Shown one piece after another: positions 33,376 through 45,571 of a DNA stretch of 64,000 nt (position 1 is its first letter; the number at the start of each line of letters is the position of its first letter). Made by a program: the position numbers and the translations under genes. Below the pieces are notes generated by a model. It worked only from the letters and a program-made list of their open reading frames with translations, made no database searches and had not been told where the DNA came from. The stretch is from Cadophora sp. MPI-SDFR-AT-0126 (taxonomy: Eukaryota; Ascomycota; Leotiomycetes; Helotiales; Ploettnerulaceae): NCBI GenBank assembly GCA_020747065.1, contig JAGMVK010000004.1:620001-684000 (forward strand), given 5' to 3'.

Positions 33376-35042
33376 AATTGGGTTGGCTATTCGATGGCGT
33401 TGGGCGGGAACTGGAGTTGAATCTTGATAGGAAATTGGCGTTCGACAATTCCCAACAAGGACGGACTTTGTTGGATTTGAAGGCGTTGGTAATATCATAA
33501 TCCTGGAGCTGGTTACATCTTTCGACCTTGGATACCCAGGAAGAATAATCAACGGTCTCCAAAATCAATTCCCTTATTCCCGTACCACTTCTATCGTTCT
33601 CTCAACCAATTAGAGTGAGTACCTTATTCATGGGAACTTTTGTCGCTGGGCGGATACAAAGCGCCATAGTCAAACTCAATCTGGGTTACTAACCTCCTGA
33701 GGGATCGTTGGATCGGTCTCATAAAGCCGTACATCCCGCCAGTCCGTATCACTCTGGGGGGTTCTCCGATCACCTTCGATCTCTTGCGTTCCAGAGCAGG
33801 TCCAAACAACTGCCGTGAAATCTTTGACTCGAATATGAGATGAGGCGGAGACAAGACATGCTGACGCCCTGCAGGAAGATTATTCCAGCGAACTTTGATT
33901 CCCCTTTTCGCATGAAGCACGGCAAGTGAAGAGAGAACATCTGCCGAAAAATCAACTTTCTTTCTCTGTGACTTTCCCGTGACCTTCACTTCTCACGGCC
34001 CCTCATTTGTCTCGCTCCCCCACCTTCGGGCTTCCTGAAGGTCCAACATCCCGTCTCGAAAGCAAACAACCTGTCAGCGTCGACCAGCCCATAATCCAAC
34101 CCATCAGAACAAAGGCATTATCATGAATACCCGGCCAATAAATCGCATGCCCAAGCCGCTTTACCCCTCCACCTCCTCCCACAACTCGCTACGCCAGCCA
34201 GCCACAAATGGCGGGGTCATACAACGGCTCTCGGGTCAAAATTCCCACCTTATACTTTGAATGCCTGTCCGACAGCTGCACGCTGAGCTATTCTTGCCCA
34301 TGAACCCGGATGACAGCCATATGCATCTGCCGTACAATGCTTTAGCACGACTCATCACTTCGTCACTTTGACCGAGCACCCTGCCAAACCTACAATGCAG
34401 AAGCAAGCATTATTCCGAGGCTCGGGATAACAAGTCAAGATTGACAGCGGGCTCTAGTTCCGAATGTCGATTAGCTAGGGACTGTCCTTGTCAGAAGAGA
34501 CAGGAGACGGGGAGTGGGAGAGCGAGCAGGTCGTGCGCATCACTGCTAGCTTCGTATGAAAGGAACGATGTGAGGTGGAGTCGTCACAAGTATCCTTCGG
34601 CAGCTGTCTTATAGGACGTTCATCCTCCCCGACGTCCACTGCCAAGCCTAGTGCAAAAGTTTCGTATCAAACGCAACACAATGAGACGACTGTTGTTGGT
34701 GTGGAGATTGAACTTTCCGTGTGTGGGAGTGAGACTCGCGAGTTGAGTCGGTATTACTTGCGAACAGGACCTCTGCCGGGCTGTGCCGTGAGCGGCTGGC
34801 ATTTAATATATTTCGTCTCCTGCCGTCTACAGGTCCCGAGTGGTTTTAAAGGACATTCTTATTATCCGTTGCTCAGATACTCTACGGTCTTCCTTTACGT
34901 GCGCAAAAGCTCGTGTTTTACTGTCGTAGTTCTTTTGATATCCATCATCTTGGAAAGTCCAACGATTTGGAGGACTCGAGCTGAGCTGTACCTACAGAGA
35001 AAAGAAAGCAAATCGCCGAGTTGAGGGAACACATCAACAATC
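33376..35042. other. Intergenic, 1.67 kb, no gene recognised
   Basis: Contains a 121-codon minus-strand frame (33624-33989) and a 149-codon plus-strand frame (34575-35024). Neither has a domain or splice context. The right part must hold the P450 promoter. Confidence 0.45.
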
Positions 35043-36823
35043 ATGGCGATAGAATCCATCGCGATCGTCCTTTTGCACAATTGGCCAATTGTGCTCAGTG
35101 TTGCATTTGTTGCGTATCTCGCTAGCAATCGATTCAACAGAGGACTGAATAAATACCCTGGACCTTTTCTTGCTTCATTGACAGATTGGTGGAGGTTCTG
35201 GATTGTGTACAAGCGACGGCCTGAAGTCGAGCATATCCGATTGCACGAAAAACATGGAGATGTGGTGCGTTTGGGACCGAACAACCTATCATTCTCAGAT
35301 CCAAAGGCTTTAAAAAGTATCTATGGTCTGAACAAGGGGTTTGTAAAGGTATGTGAGACGAAAGTACTGGGGGGATTAATGCTAAATTTGTAACAGTCAG
35401 AATTCTACCCAGTCCAGCAGTCTATCGCTGGAGGCCACCGTCTACCATCCCTCTTTAGCACAACTTCTGAGCCATTCCACGCTCAATTACGACGAAGTGT
35501 GAACAGCGCATTTTCCATGTCAACACTGATTCAGTACGAACCATTCGTAGACAGCACAACAGAGCTCTTCCTCAACCAGACGGACAAGATCTTTGCGTCG
35601 ACAAGAGATGGCTGTGACTTTGCAAGATGGTTACAATTCTATGCCTTCGATGTTATTGGCGAAATGACATACAGCAAACGTCATGGATTCCTGGAGGAGA
35701 ACAAGGATGTTGATGGAATCATCGACTACATTGCGAATCTGTTCAACTATGTAGCTCCAGTAAGTTTCTGCATCCAAAATCTAGCATAGGTCCTGACCAC
35801 TTCCAAGGTCGGACAAATCCCTATCCTCGATCTTTTCTTCCTGAAGAACCCTATCTACCTCCTAGCTGCCAAATACGGTCTCGTCGACGCCACCTTTCCA
35901 GTCGCCCGCTTCGCACAACAGCGCATGGCAGAGCGATTCCCGAAGGAAAAAGATGGCGAGAAATCCGTCCTCCCATCCACCGAGCCAAAAGCAATGTCAC
36001 AGCCAGACCTTCTTTCAAAATTCATTCAAGCCAAGACCGACCGCCCGGAATTCATGACCGACTCACTCGTCATGACCATGGCTGTGAGCATGGCCTTCGC
36101 CGGCAGCGAAACGACCGCGATTTCCCTGTCCAGCGTCTTCTATTACCTACTCAAGAACCCACAATGCATGGAGAAGCTGTACCAGGAGCTTGATGAGAAG
36201 GCGAGGGAAGGCCATTTCAAGGATAATGTCCAGGGCGTCGTGACGTGGAGTGAGAGTCAGGCTCTGCCGTACCTGGATGCTTGTATCAAGGAGGCGTTCC
36301 GTATGCATCCTGCGCCAGGCCTGCCCCTCGAGCGGATCGTACCACCATCTGGCGCGGAGATCGCTGGGCATTTCATTAAAGGCGGTACCATTGTCGGTGT
36401 TTCCGCGTGGGTTATCCACCGTAATCGCGAAGTCTTCGGTGAGGATGTCGATGTGTACAGGCCTGAGAGATGGCTTGTTGACGAGAGTGCACCTGGAGGG
36501 AAAGAGGCAGAGGAGAAGAGAGTCAAGGAGATGAGTGGCATCATGCTGCAATTCGGCATGGGTGCTAGGACGTGCATTGGGAAGAACATCAGTTTGTTGG
36601 AGATTTATAAGGTCGTTCCAAGCTTGTTGAGGAGGTTTGAGGTATGTTCGATTTTTAATCCCCAGTCTCAAATAGCCACTTTGAGAGAGATTCTAATATC
36701 CCGCAGATCCAGCTCGAAGACCCATCCAAATCCTGGATCGTCCACAACGCGTGGTTCGTCCGACAGTATGGCTTCCGCACCACTTTCACGAAGCGAGATC
36801 TCGTCCAACCAAGCTCTTCATGA
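35043..36823 (+). CDS. Cytochrome P450 monooxygenase (pisatin-demethylase-like fungal class)
   Basis: 539 aa in four phase-0 exons: 35043-35348, 35397-35759, 35808-36641 and 36707-36823. An N-terminal ER anchor (LLHNWPIVLSVAFVAYLAS) precedes KYPGPFLASLTDWWRFW. FHAQLRRSVNSAFSMSTL is helix C; AFAGSETTAISLS is the I-helix oxygen-activation motif; EAFRMHP carries the ExxR; VYRPERW is the PERF region; FGMGARTCIGKNISLLEI is the heme loop with the Cys ligand. The exon 4 tail WIVHNAWFVRQYG fits the pisatin-demethylase/CYP57-like group. All key residues are present. No other secondary-metabolism gene adjoins, so the substrate is unknown. A 20-bp perfect palindrome lies in exon 1. Confidence 0.93.
35075..35094. 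repeat. 20-bp perfect palindrome inside P450 exon 1
   Basis: GCACAATTGG followed directly by CCAATTGTGC, 32 nt after the start codon. Confidence 0.9.
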
Positions 36824-37576
36824 TAGAAAACATCAATACCCAACCAGCTTAGTTTTCACCACTCTCAACGAAGGCCTCTTTCACCCATCTGTTTTTGGAT
36901 GCCCGCTTCATTTTGGAAGTGTATCGGCCTCCATTTTTCTCAGCAGCATTTCAGCGTTCATCTGTCTCGATTGATTCCGTAGAGTAGCACATGTCAAATA
37001 TACCATATATTTCATCAACTATTTAAGATTATTGTGAACGATAACGTATCATCAAAACTCTGTTAGATTTCCACCATGTCACATTGTTATCCCCCAATAC
37101 CCGCGATCTCTCATCGCTGATGTCTCCACAACGCTTGTCAATAGCCGAGCCTTGCGGACAGAAAAAGAACACTTGAGAACATCTGAACTTAGCTTCTCTC
37201 TTGCGTCGCCTGCCTCTCTTGACCAAAAGACCAAAGGTTTGTGGGTTCCTTGTACAGGTTTTTTTCGATTTCGTGGTTCTCGGAGGTCTCGGGCTAGACA
37301 ACATTTGCATTTCTCGCTAAGGAGTTCGCGGACTTTGTTGAGAGAGAAACTGAGCATCTGCCGAATTCCGGGAAAGCATTCTTCCACTCTTCTCAGATTG
37401 TATGTTGTTTGTCAGCACATCGCTCAACGGAGTCACGTTCAATGTGATTGTTTTGAGCAGAATGATGCTTATGTTGATTCGTCTTATATCATTAAGGAAA
37501 ATCCCTGGCTAAATACAGCTACAAGTGAGGTGGTATGAAAGAGAAAACCTATGCCCATATGCACCCTTTGAAAGCT
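36824..37576. other. Convergent spacer, P450 / formate dehydrogenase
   Basis: 753 bp between stops; only unsupported frames. Confidence 0.45.
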
Positions 37577-38992
37577 CTACTTCTTATTTGCACGCTCACC
37601 ATAAGCCTTAGTAGCGTAATCACCATCCTTCACGATCAAATCTTGTGGTCTGTAGTCGTGCTTTCCGCTCAAGTAGCTTTCCAGTATAGCCTTGGTGCCA
37701 TCTGCGTATCTCTTTTGAGCATCGAGGGAGGTACCAGACATGTGGGGAACCATTGCGTTTCCGCCGCCGAATGGGTTCTTTGCGTATCTTAGGGGGTGGT
37801 CCTTTGGTGCTGGTTGAGGGAACCAAACGTCTCCTCCGTACCCGCGGAGGTGGCCGGACTTGAGAGCTTCTGCGACATCCTCCTTGACAACGATGGCACC
37901 ACGAGCAGTGTTGACGAGCCATGATCCTGCATGGCGTTAGTATGCGGTGAGAATTTAGAATTGATGAGGGCTATATACCTGGCTTCATCTTGGAGATCAA
38001 CTCCTTATTAAAGAGACCACGGGTCTTCTCGTGAAGTGGGCAATTGATGGTGACAACATCACATTGTGCCAACATCTCCTCGAGGTTCTCTACACGTCTG
38101 CATCCAATCTCCTTCTCAATCTCGGGCTTTAGTGGTTGGTAATCGAAGTATAGGAGCTCCTTGCAGTCGAATGGCTTGAGACGTCTCAAGACACGCTCAC
38201 CAATACGTCCGACAGCGACGGTACCGACAACCTTGCCTTCAAGATCGAATTCGTTCTTCGCGGCGGCAGCAACATCCCACTCACCAGCTTGGATTTGCTC
38301 GTGTGCTGGGACAAAGTTGCGGACGAGGACGAGGATGGTCATGACAACGTGCTCAGCGACTGAGACAACGTTTGAGCCAGTGACTTCGGCAACAGTGATA
38401 CCGCCATTGGTCTTATTGGCTGCGTTCAAGTCGACGTGATCGGATCCAATACCAGCAGTGATAGCAATCTTAAGCTTCTTTGCTTTTGCCAGACGCTCAG
38501 CAGTGAGGTAACCTGGATGGAATCTATTCCAGTTAGTGAAGTTTTGACCACTTGACTAGAGTGGCATACGGTGTGGTGATAATGATCTCAGCGTCTACGA
38601 GCTCCTGATCGAACTTGGAGTTCTCGCCCTCCTTGTCTGAAGTAGTGACGAGAGTGTGTCCTTGATCCTCGAGCCATTTGCGGATACCGAGCTCATTCTC
38701 CGTTGTACCTAGAAGTTCTGGGACCTGGGCCATTGTCAGCCATTGAAGATCAATTGAGTGACGAAAAACTTACTTCCTCGGCGTGCTTCTTGCCGTCGTA
38801 CAATACAAGTAGTACTTTGACCTTTTCACGTTTCCCCGTCAGCGTTCTTATACTTCCAAGGTTGTTGTGCCGTAATGCCAGAGCTCCCCTCGACAGCACA
38901 TGAGATGTAGCCGACGGTCTTGCTGCTGTGTGGAGGGAGGATGTGAAGGCAGGACGCGCAAGACGGCAGATTGAACGAGTGAGTAATACCAT
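37577..38992 (-). CDS. fdh: NAD-dependent formate dehydrogenase
   Basis: Oxidises formate to CO2 with NAD+. 422 aa, exons 38992-38774, 38724-38570, 38523-37979 and 37926-37577. Exon 1 encodes an Arg-rich presequence ([21 protein letters not shown]) suggesting mitochondrial import, before [17 protein letters not shown]. The FDH hallmark [14 protein letters not shown] is present, with [24 protein letters not shown], the AxGxxG dinucleotide loop ([13 protein letters not shown]) followed by FDYQPL with the NAD-selecting Asp, NTARGAIV and the catalytic [11 protein letters not shown]is. Length and motifs are complete. The stop follows YGERANKK. The 5' flank (1.5 kb to naa30) is long, consistent with a regulated gene. 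Confidence 0.95.
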
Positions 38993-40509
38993 TTTGTCTG
39001 ATTTGAATTGTTGTCTTTTTAGTGAGGTTGATTGTGTTATTGAAGCAAGGAAATCGAGGAGCGAAGCCTGGGGGTTTTGTTCGAGTCTCGGGGATAGTAC
39101 GGAGTGTGGAATGCGGGGTAGCTATTTATCAACGTCAGACCTGAGCTATGTGACGGCTGACTGTGAAAGGTCCAGTGGAAGTGCCGGGCGATAGGAAGGA
39201 AGCATGAATTGAGAAAGAGTCGTGGTGGAAACGGTAGGAGTTTGATGTAACAGTGTGTGCCATGATGTATCAAAGAACGAACAAACAAACATACCTTTGT
39301 CTAGACTAGACTGAGCAGGGCGGCGTGAGAGTTGAAAGTTTTCCAAAGGAATGGTTGGAGGGATAAGGAAGTATGAAATGGGAAGAAAGTCAAAAGCAAG
39401 ATCATTCGGGGACAGCTCCTTCCTTATATACTCTTGCCATGGATGGGATGGGATTGGATTACTCTTGCCTTACCCATCTACGGAGTACTTACCCATCGAG
39501 CCATCATCGTCAGCTCACTTCCCCTCTTCTCTCCTCTACTCTTCCTTCGAGATGCCGTACCTACCACCTTCCTGGCCTTATGCCTATTCTTTTTAGTGCA
39601 CAGCAGAACAGGACAAGGTACCACCGAGCTTGAGACGATTATCCACCAAAAGAGGGGTTTCGCTAGAGCCGTTTGACCCCTTTCCCTCCACTTACAGCCA
39701 CATTACTAGGGAGCTTCCTCTTCGTCCAGCCAGTCAACAGTCGTTTGGGAGAAAGCTGCCAGTCCACGTCTCCGAGTTACATTCCAACAAGGTACTGCTG
39801 GAGGGGTATTTTCGGCATGTTGGTCTCGGTGTGGGGAAGCTTAGCTCTGGTACCACCATGGTTAGTACCCCACCATGATAACATTGATCTCTGGCGGGGA
39901 TGTCTCGGTCTTTTCGGTGGTCTACAGCTTTCTCAAATCCCCCAGAGTTCAAGAATCTCGGTATCTAAGTTGCCGAAGATGCTCTAGAAGTGTAAGAGAC
40001 TGTATGTATGCTAGCTAACCTTTCGCAAGTTTTGTTTCAATCACCACAAAATGGAAAAATGCAAACGCTGTACAAAGAAGTTCGATGCGAAGTTGAAATT
40101 TGGATCTTGGCATCAGATAACCCGATTGCGGGGTACAGAGACAGTGACCCCACCTTTCTTGGATGATGCGCAGCACGAGAAACAGATGGGCAGATGATGG
40201 CTAATCAGCACCATATTGGGATATGGATTCCTGGCATTTGAAGTCGGGCTTTGTAATTGACCCAGTAAGAAGTTTCGGACGATAGTTCCATTCCATCAAT
40301 CGACGATTGTAATACCATGGGAAACAGCTCTCAAGAAGGTTGCGGGAATGGACTGTGGGGCTCGGATCGCCTTGGTTACCTTCCGGAGTTCTGCCGTTCC
40401 CTGGCGCTAAGGTATTTCTCAGCCTTGTCCTTATCCTCACTGAGCTTAATTGCATGTGAAAGCAAACAATCAACACCACATCTCCTCTCTCACACTTCGC
40501 AACAAGAAC
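38993..40509. promoter_or_regulatory. Divergent intergenic region, fdh / naa30
   Basis: 1.5 kb between head-to-head genes. Many overlapping small frames, none supported. Likely carries the fdh regulatory region. Confidence 0.45.
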
Positions 40510-41179
40510 ATGGCAGAATTAGCTACTGGAACGGCTTCTGAATCAAGACCGAAAGCAGCAGAAGGTGACATGCCATCCGAACTACGCTACATCCAATACG
40601 AACATGCGCTGGAGAAAAAATATCTGCCTTCAATCCGCGCCATCATCTCCAAAGACCTGAGCGAGCCATATAGTATCTATGTGTACCGATACTTCCTGTA
40701 CCAATGGGGAGATTTATGCTTCATGGTACTGATTTCCCATTCCTCAATTCCAAACCACCTGCGAGTTATTCTTCGAAGAAATCACTAACGTGGACTTCTC
40801 ACAGACCCTCGACCCCTCCACAGACACCCTCATCGGCGTCATAGTGTGCAAGCTCGAACTCCACCAATCGCACTCTCCACCCACTCTCCGCGGCTACATT
40901 GCCATGCTGGCCGTCTCCTCCGCCTACCGCAACCACGGGATCGCTACAACGCTCGTCCGAAAAGCGCTGGACGCTATGATCGAGCGCGGAGCAGACGAGG
41001 TGGTCCTCGAGACTGAGGAGACAAATGTGCCGGCTATGAAACTGTACGAGAGGCTGGGCTTTATAAGGAGTAAGAAGCTACATCGGTATTATTTGAATGG
41101 GAATAGTGCGTACAGGCTGGTGCTGCATTTGAAGAGGATTGAGGATATGATTGGGGAAGGGGCTCCAGGGTTGGTATGA
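40510..41179 (+). CDS. naa30: NatC catalytic subunit Naa30 (Mak3)
   Basis: N-alpha-acetyltransferase acting on Met-Leu/Ile/Phe-type N termini with Naa35 and Naa38. 196 aa, exons 40510-40725 and 40805-41179. [48 protein letters not shown] is the NatC start, with the [12 protein letters not shown] substrate loop. [22 protein letters not shown] contains the acetyl-CoA R-x-x-G-x-A motif. [22 protein letters not shown] and the C-terminal [14 protein letters not shown] are family-typical. Cytosolic, ribosome-associated in known cases. Confidence 0.94.
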
Positions 41180-43790
41180 AGATACTGTGGGTGATGTGCC
41201 ATGATTGATGAATGGAATGAATATATGTCCAAGCGCAAGGTGCGTGTTGTGTTCTTCGCGATTCGCATGGCTACAAAGGGCTGCGTCAAGTAGTTCTCAA
41301 CAGCGAAACCACCGGTTAAGACCCGCGGTCGGATGCCAAAAATTGGTGGCAGTCAGGCTTCTCCGTACCCAGGATCGTCCATACGGGGCTTTTGGTGTTG
41401 GAAGTAATCGAAGGTATAGATCAGATCGAGCTGGCGGTAAGTGCGAAGACGCTTCTGGTCCCGGCTGTGAGAATTGATATCCAAAGAGAGTACCCAAGTC
41501 GCGCCCAAAGCATACTATTGCGTGTCTCTTTACTGATCAAACAACTGATTGATATTTAATGCTCAAGTGGTTGAAGAGACGTTGGACAAAAGTAGCAGAT
41601 GTGTAGGTTTTCAACAATCATCAAGACTGCATATAGTCTGTTGTTGACTAGGAAGCCGATTGTTCTTTTTCATAAATGAGGCGTTCACCAAGTGTGATGA
41701 ACATCGACAGGTTTGATTAGGAAAGGGATGACGATTAAAATGATATTTGCGAACTCCTTGCATGTCTTGAGAAATTCGAGGAAGTAAATTAGCGAACTCC
41801 TGGTATCAAGAGAAAACAAATCTGTGGAGGGGAGTAGATGGGGAGGGAGAGCAGGCAAGTCGGCCTGGCTGGTGTTGATGTTGATTTGAGTTGATCTGGG
41901 CTGACTTGGCCAACAGTTGAACTTGATCACATTCAACGGATCTTTGATTTTGAATCATGGAACAAGATGCACTTGCCTCTGAGAGGGAGATATACGCAAG
42001 TACATTCACCTGCATGTGGTTTACTTATTCACGTGATGTGATAGAATCTCCATCTACGCATTACTGCTAGCTAGAGCTAGAGCTCTGTATATGCTTAAAG
42101 CAAATCATAAGTACCAGAGCATCACTTACTCCTTCCTTCCTTTTCGATGGTAGTGGAATATCTTCTGCCAGAGAGATCTACCAACACAAAGGGGACGAAA
42201 GCACCTGACCCTGGCCGGCAACATTAAAAACTCAACGGAAACGCATCAAACACGCCATCTCATCTTCTGCCTCAGAAAATTCAATCACAGCGGTACGAGA
42301 GACTTCAATAGTTTCTAACGCAAAGCGACCCTGAAAATGTGATGATGTGATATCTGCTAGGGAAACCGAAGCGAGGTGTAAGGCGAAGCGCTGTGATATG
42401 GCGAGATGAGACGATACTTTCAAGCAAGCAAGCGAGGGCATGGATATATTGGACGGTGGAAAAGTGGGAAATGGTATGTTGTACGCGGTTACAGAAAGAA
42501 CTATGTTCCGATGTTCATTCAGGATTTCAAATGCTAAAATTCGTACGGGATGCTTTGCTGTCTGTAACCAATATCGAGTCTTGCCTACCGGTGGCAAGAT
42601 GTAGGTGAGAACATAGTCAAGGCACCTTCCGGCCGGAGAAAATGGCAAATATCTCGACGTCCTTACATATCATTGTTCAGCGATGGTGATGATCGTAGAG
42701 TAAGCTTACTCTTCCATGTCTCTCAGAGGCAAAACGGAAGAAGCATTCCAAGATTTTCCGCCCAAAGTAAGCTTCGCTTACACCGCATCTGGCCAATCTG
42801 TATGCGCCTCGTTAAAAATAAACCCACCTGCCACCCATCACCAACAACCACACCACACCACACCCAGACCCAAAGAGTGCGGTACTGATGTAGAAGTGAT
42901 GAACTTTCGAAAGGGGAACTGCCCCCAAAAGACCACGCGATGCCGTGCTGGCTGAGGGGAGTCCGGCAGTAATACATCGGCCCCTTGTAGGATGTGGAGT
43001 CCGCCAATCCGCCATGTTCTGTCCTGAGATCCAGAAGCAGAAGGCAACGCACGAAATGCACCCTCCATCCAGGATCCAGGTCATCCCCATGCCACAAAGT
43101 CCAGTCCCCTCTTCCTGGCCATCCCATTCCATTCCATCCAGACCCTGGACCCCTTCGCTCACATCCCCCAATGAGCATCGCAAGCGCCCTCTTCTCGCCC
43201 ATCATCCCCATCAGCCACCCCTGCAATTCACACGGGCGCTACCCTCTCCCTCCCGCCCATTGGCCAAGCGTGTTCAAATCAACTCTCAGCAGCGCACGCT
43301 CTAAGCCCAAAGCATCGTAGAATACCCGTCTCCCTTCCCCGTGCTGGCCGCTGACTGGCTGCAGCGTGCTTACAGCCGCCGAACAATCTGCACTGGGTGT
43401 TCAGGTTAACGCTCACTGCATTTGCTGTGCTGTGCTTCGTCGAATTGGATGCGATGCGCATGGCAGGCAAGTGAGTGAGCGCCAGACAAGACCAGAGAGG
43501 AACGGAACGATGGGAAGGAAGGAACAAAAAGGCGAGGGTCGCCAGCCCGGCCGAAATGGCTGCAGCTATCTTGTCAAAGAAAAAAACCGACCCCAAAAAT
43601 ACACCTCCACCCCCTCTCTCTCTCTTTGCCAACACCAAACCATAAACCGTTTTCCGTTTTCCAGATCCTGACTCCAGGTTCCTGAATCCAAGGTCCGAGT
43701 TCCTGTATCTCGAATCCCGTTTCCCGTTTTCCAGTCTTCGGGTTTCTTTTTGCGAGCGACAACACACACATACACAGACATACAGACAAG
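41180..43790. other. 2.6-kb intergenic region, upstream of the BIM1-like gene
   Basis: No gene accepted; a 138-codon minus-strand frame at 42232-42648 lacks domains. The right end holds a (CT)n run near 43614-43629 and an ACA-rich tract near 43760-43789 right before the BIM1-like ATG, suggesting a pyrimidine-rich core promoter or 5' UTR. Confidence 0.5.
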
Positions 43791-44837
43791 ATGCAGTTCT
43801 CTTCGTCGATATTAGCCGTTATCGCTTCGATAGCGAGCTTTGCTCTCGTCGATGCGCACACGGTTATCACGTACCCAGGATGGAGAGGCGATAATTTGAT
43901 TACGAATGATACTTTTCCGTATGGAATGCAGTGGATGTATCCTTGTGAGTAGAGTTTCTTTGTGTGTTTTGGCTGCGTTCTGGTTTTAGTTTTGGTTGTG
44001 GAGAGTGGAGGCGGGGAGAGCGAGAAGCGAAACGAGATGGGATGAAAGGGAATGGGATTGAGAAGAGGATGGCATTGAAAACGGGACAACTGGGGAACGT
44101 AAAGAGGTGGATAGAGAAGGAGAACAGTCAAGTGCTGTATTCTTCATGATCTTCAATTCACATCCACCCATTACACACACATCTCTCAGCATATTAGCAC
44201 ACCACATATCTCAACCCTCACTAACACACCTCCTCCAGGCGGCGGCATGCGCACCACGACAAACCGAACCAACTGGCCCATAACCGGTGGAGCCGTCGCC
44301 ATTCAACCAGGCTGGTTCCAAGGACACGCCACAGCCTTCTTCTACATCAACCTAGGCTTCGGAACAGAGGGACCAGACCATGGCCCACCAAACATGTCCT
44401 TCCCCATGGTACCCGTCTTCCAGATCGTCGGCCCCAGCAAGAACCCTTATCCAGGAACGTTCTGCCTGCCGCAGGTGCCGTTGCCGGTGAACGCGTCGGT
44501 GAAGGTTGGGGATAATGCGACTATTCAGGTCGTTGAGACGGCGGTTCATGGAGCGAGTCTGTTCTCTGTAAGATCCCCAATCCGACTATTTCCCACCAAA
44601 CGATAGAATTCGAAGAAACGTGGCTAACACCGTAATCCCTAGTGCGTCGACATTACTTTCACGGAACCAGAAAAGGTCGCCGAAGTAAACGAGTCGAACT
44701 GCTTCAACAGCTCTGATATCAGCTTCAACAACGTCTACTCCATCACGGCCAACGGCCAATCTTCATCCGCAGTCAAAAGCCTTGCCCAGGCTTCGCTCCT
44801 ACCTCTTGCTGGTCTGCTCATGTTCGCTTTGCTCTAA
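43791..44837 (+). CDS. BIM1/X325-family GPI-anchored, LPMO-like copper-binding protein
   Basis: 225 aa from exons 43791-43944, 44239-44567 and 44643-44837. Signal peptide residues 1-22 end Val-Asp-Ala, so the mature protein begins with His23 (HTVITYPGWRGDN), the N-terminal His of a copper histidine brace. GGGMRTTTNRTNWPITGG and the second-His segment WFQGHATAFFYINLGFG fit BIM1 (Cryptococcus copper acquisition) and fungal X325 proteins. These have an LPMO-like fold but no polysaccharide cleavage has been shown. Several NxT/S glycosylation sites and four or more Cys are visible. The C terminus has a Ser-rich omega region and a hydrophobic tail (ASLLPLAGLLMFALL), indicating a GPI anchor. The first intron is long (294 nt). 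Confidence 0.92.
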
Positions 44838-45571
44838 ATGACTGGATATAAGGATCTGAGTCGATACAAACCAACCACCAAAATATAAAACGAAGATACG
44901 AACGGGCTATTGACGCCAAGAGCGAGCATTGAAGCCATCCTCAGGCCAAGGATATGGAAATGAGAGAAGGAATAGCGGATTGAAACCAAGGACACTACCG
45001 ATCGATACCACGTGAATGGAGGGGGAGCAAGGCGAACCGTTTGTAAATATCGTTTGCTTGCTTGTTAACTGGGCTGTATATTCTGGCGTTTCATGGACGG
45101 AGTGGTGTTTGAATGGAATCTGTCGATCTGTCGAGCATTGGACATTGCCATATATATTTCGATTGTAATTCTCTTTCTTCTGGAGTATGATGGAGAGCCG
45201 ACTTTGGCTGATTTTAGCCGGGGATATGAGGAGGAGAATGGCATTCTCAGATGTGAATTGATAGATAATACTATCAAGTACCATATTCAAACTTGATTGA
45301 AACTGAACGTGCTTGATGGTGATGGACAGTAATGAAAGCAAGTGAATGGACTACCGAGATATTCTGTAAGTTTGCACCTACCGGAGCATGAGGAACAATG
45401 CTTGATCCAGAGAAATATTGACTTAGCTCCAAATCATACGAATCAAATTAGAGCATATCTCGCATATATCCCCTTCGTTACTTCCATAAACCAAAACACA
45501 ATTCGCAGGATATGTCAAATATCGGGTATCAAAAGAACCAAACAACAAACACTTCCCTCTGATCAAGCCTC
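44838..45571. other. Convergent spacer, BIM1-like / FPGS
   Basis: 734 bp between stops, no gene recognised. Confidence 0.45.

Noticed and set aside
33320..33427. Read-through C terminus of Spt3
   Set aside because: Lies behind a GTAGGT donor with a TACTAATAC branch site and CAG acceptor; residues do not look like Spt3.
33624..33989. 121-codon minus-strand ORF in the spt3-P450 spacer
   Set aside because: No recognisable domain, no homologous feel and no surrounding exon signals; length is compatible with chance.
35043..36823. P450 as part of a secondary-metabolite cluster
   Set aside because: Neighbours are spt3 and formate dehydrogenase; no backbone synthase, transporter or cluster regulator adjoins. 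The MDR gene is 14 kb away.
42232..42648. 138-codon minus-strand ORF upstream of the BIM1-like gene
   Set aside because: No domain or splice support; likely chance.
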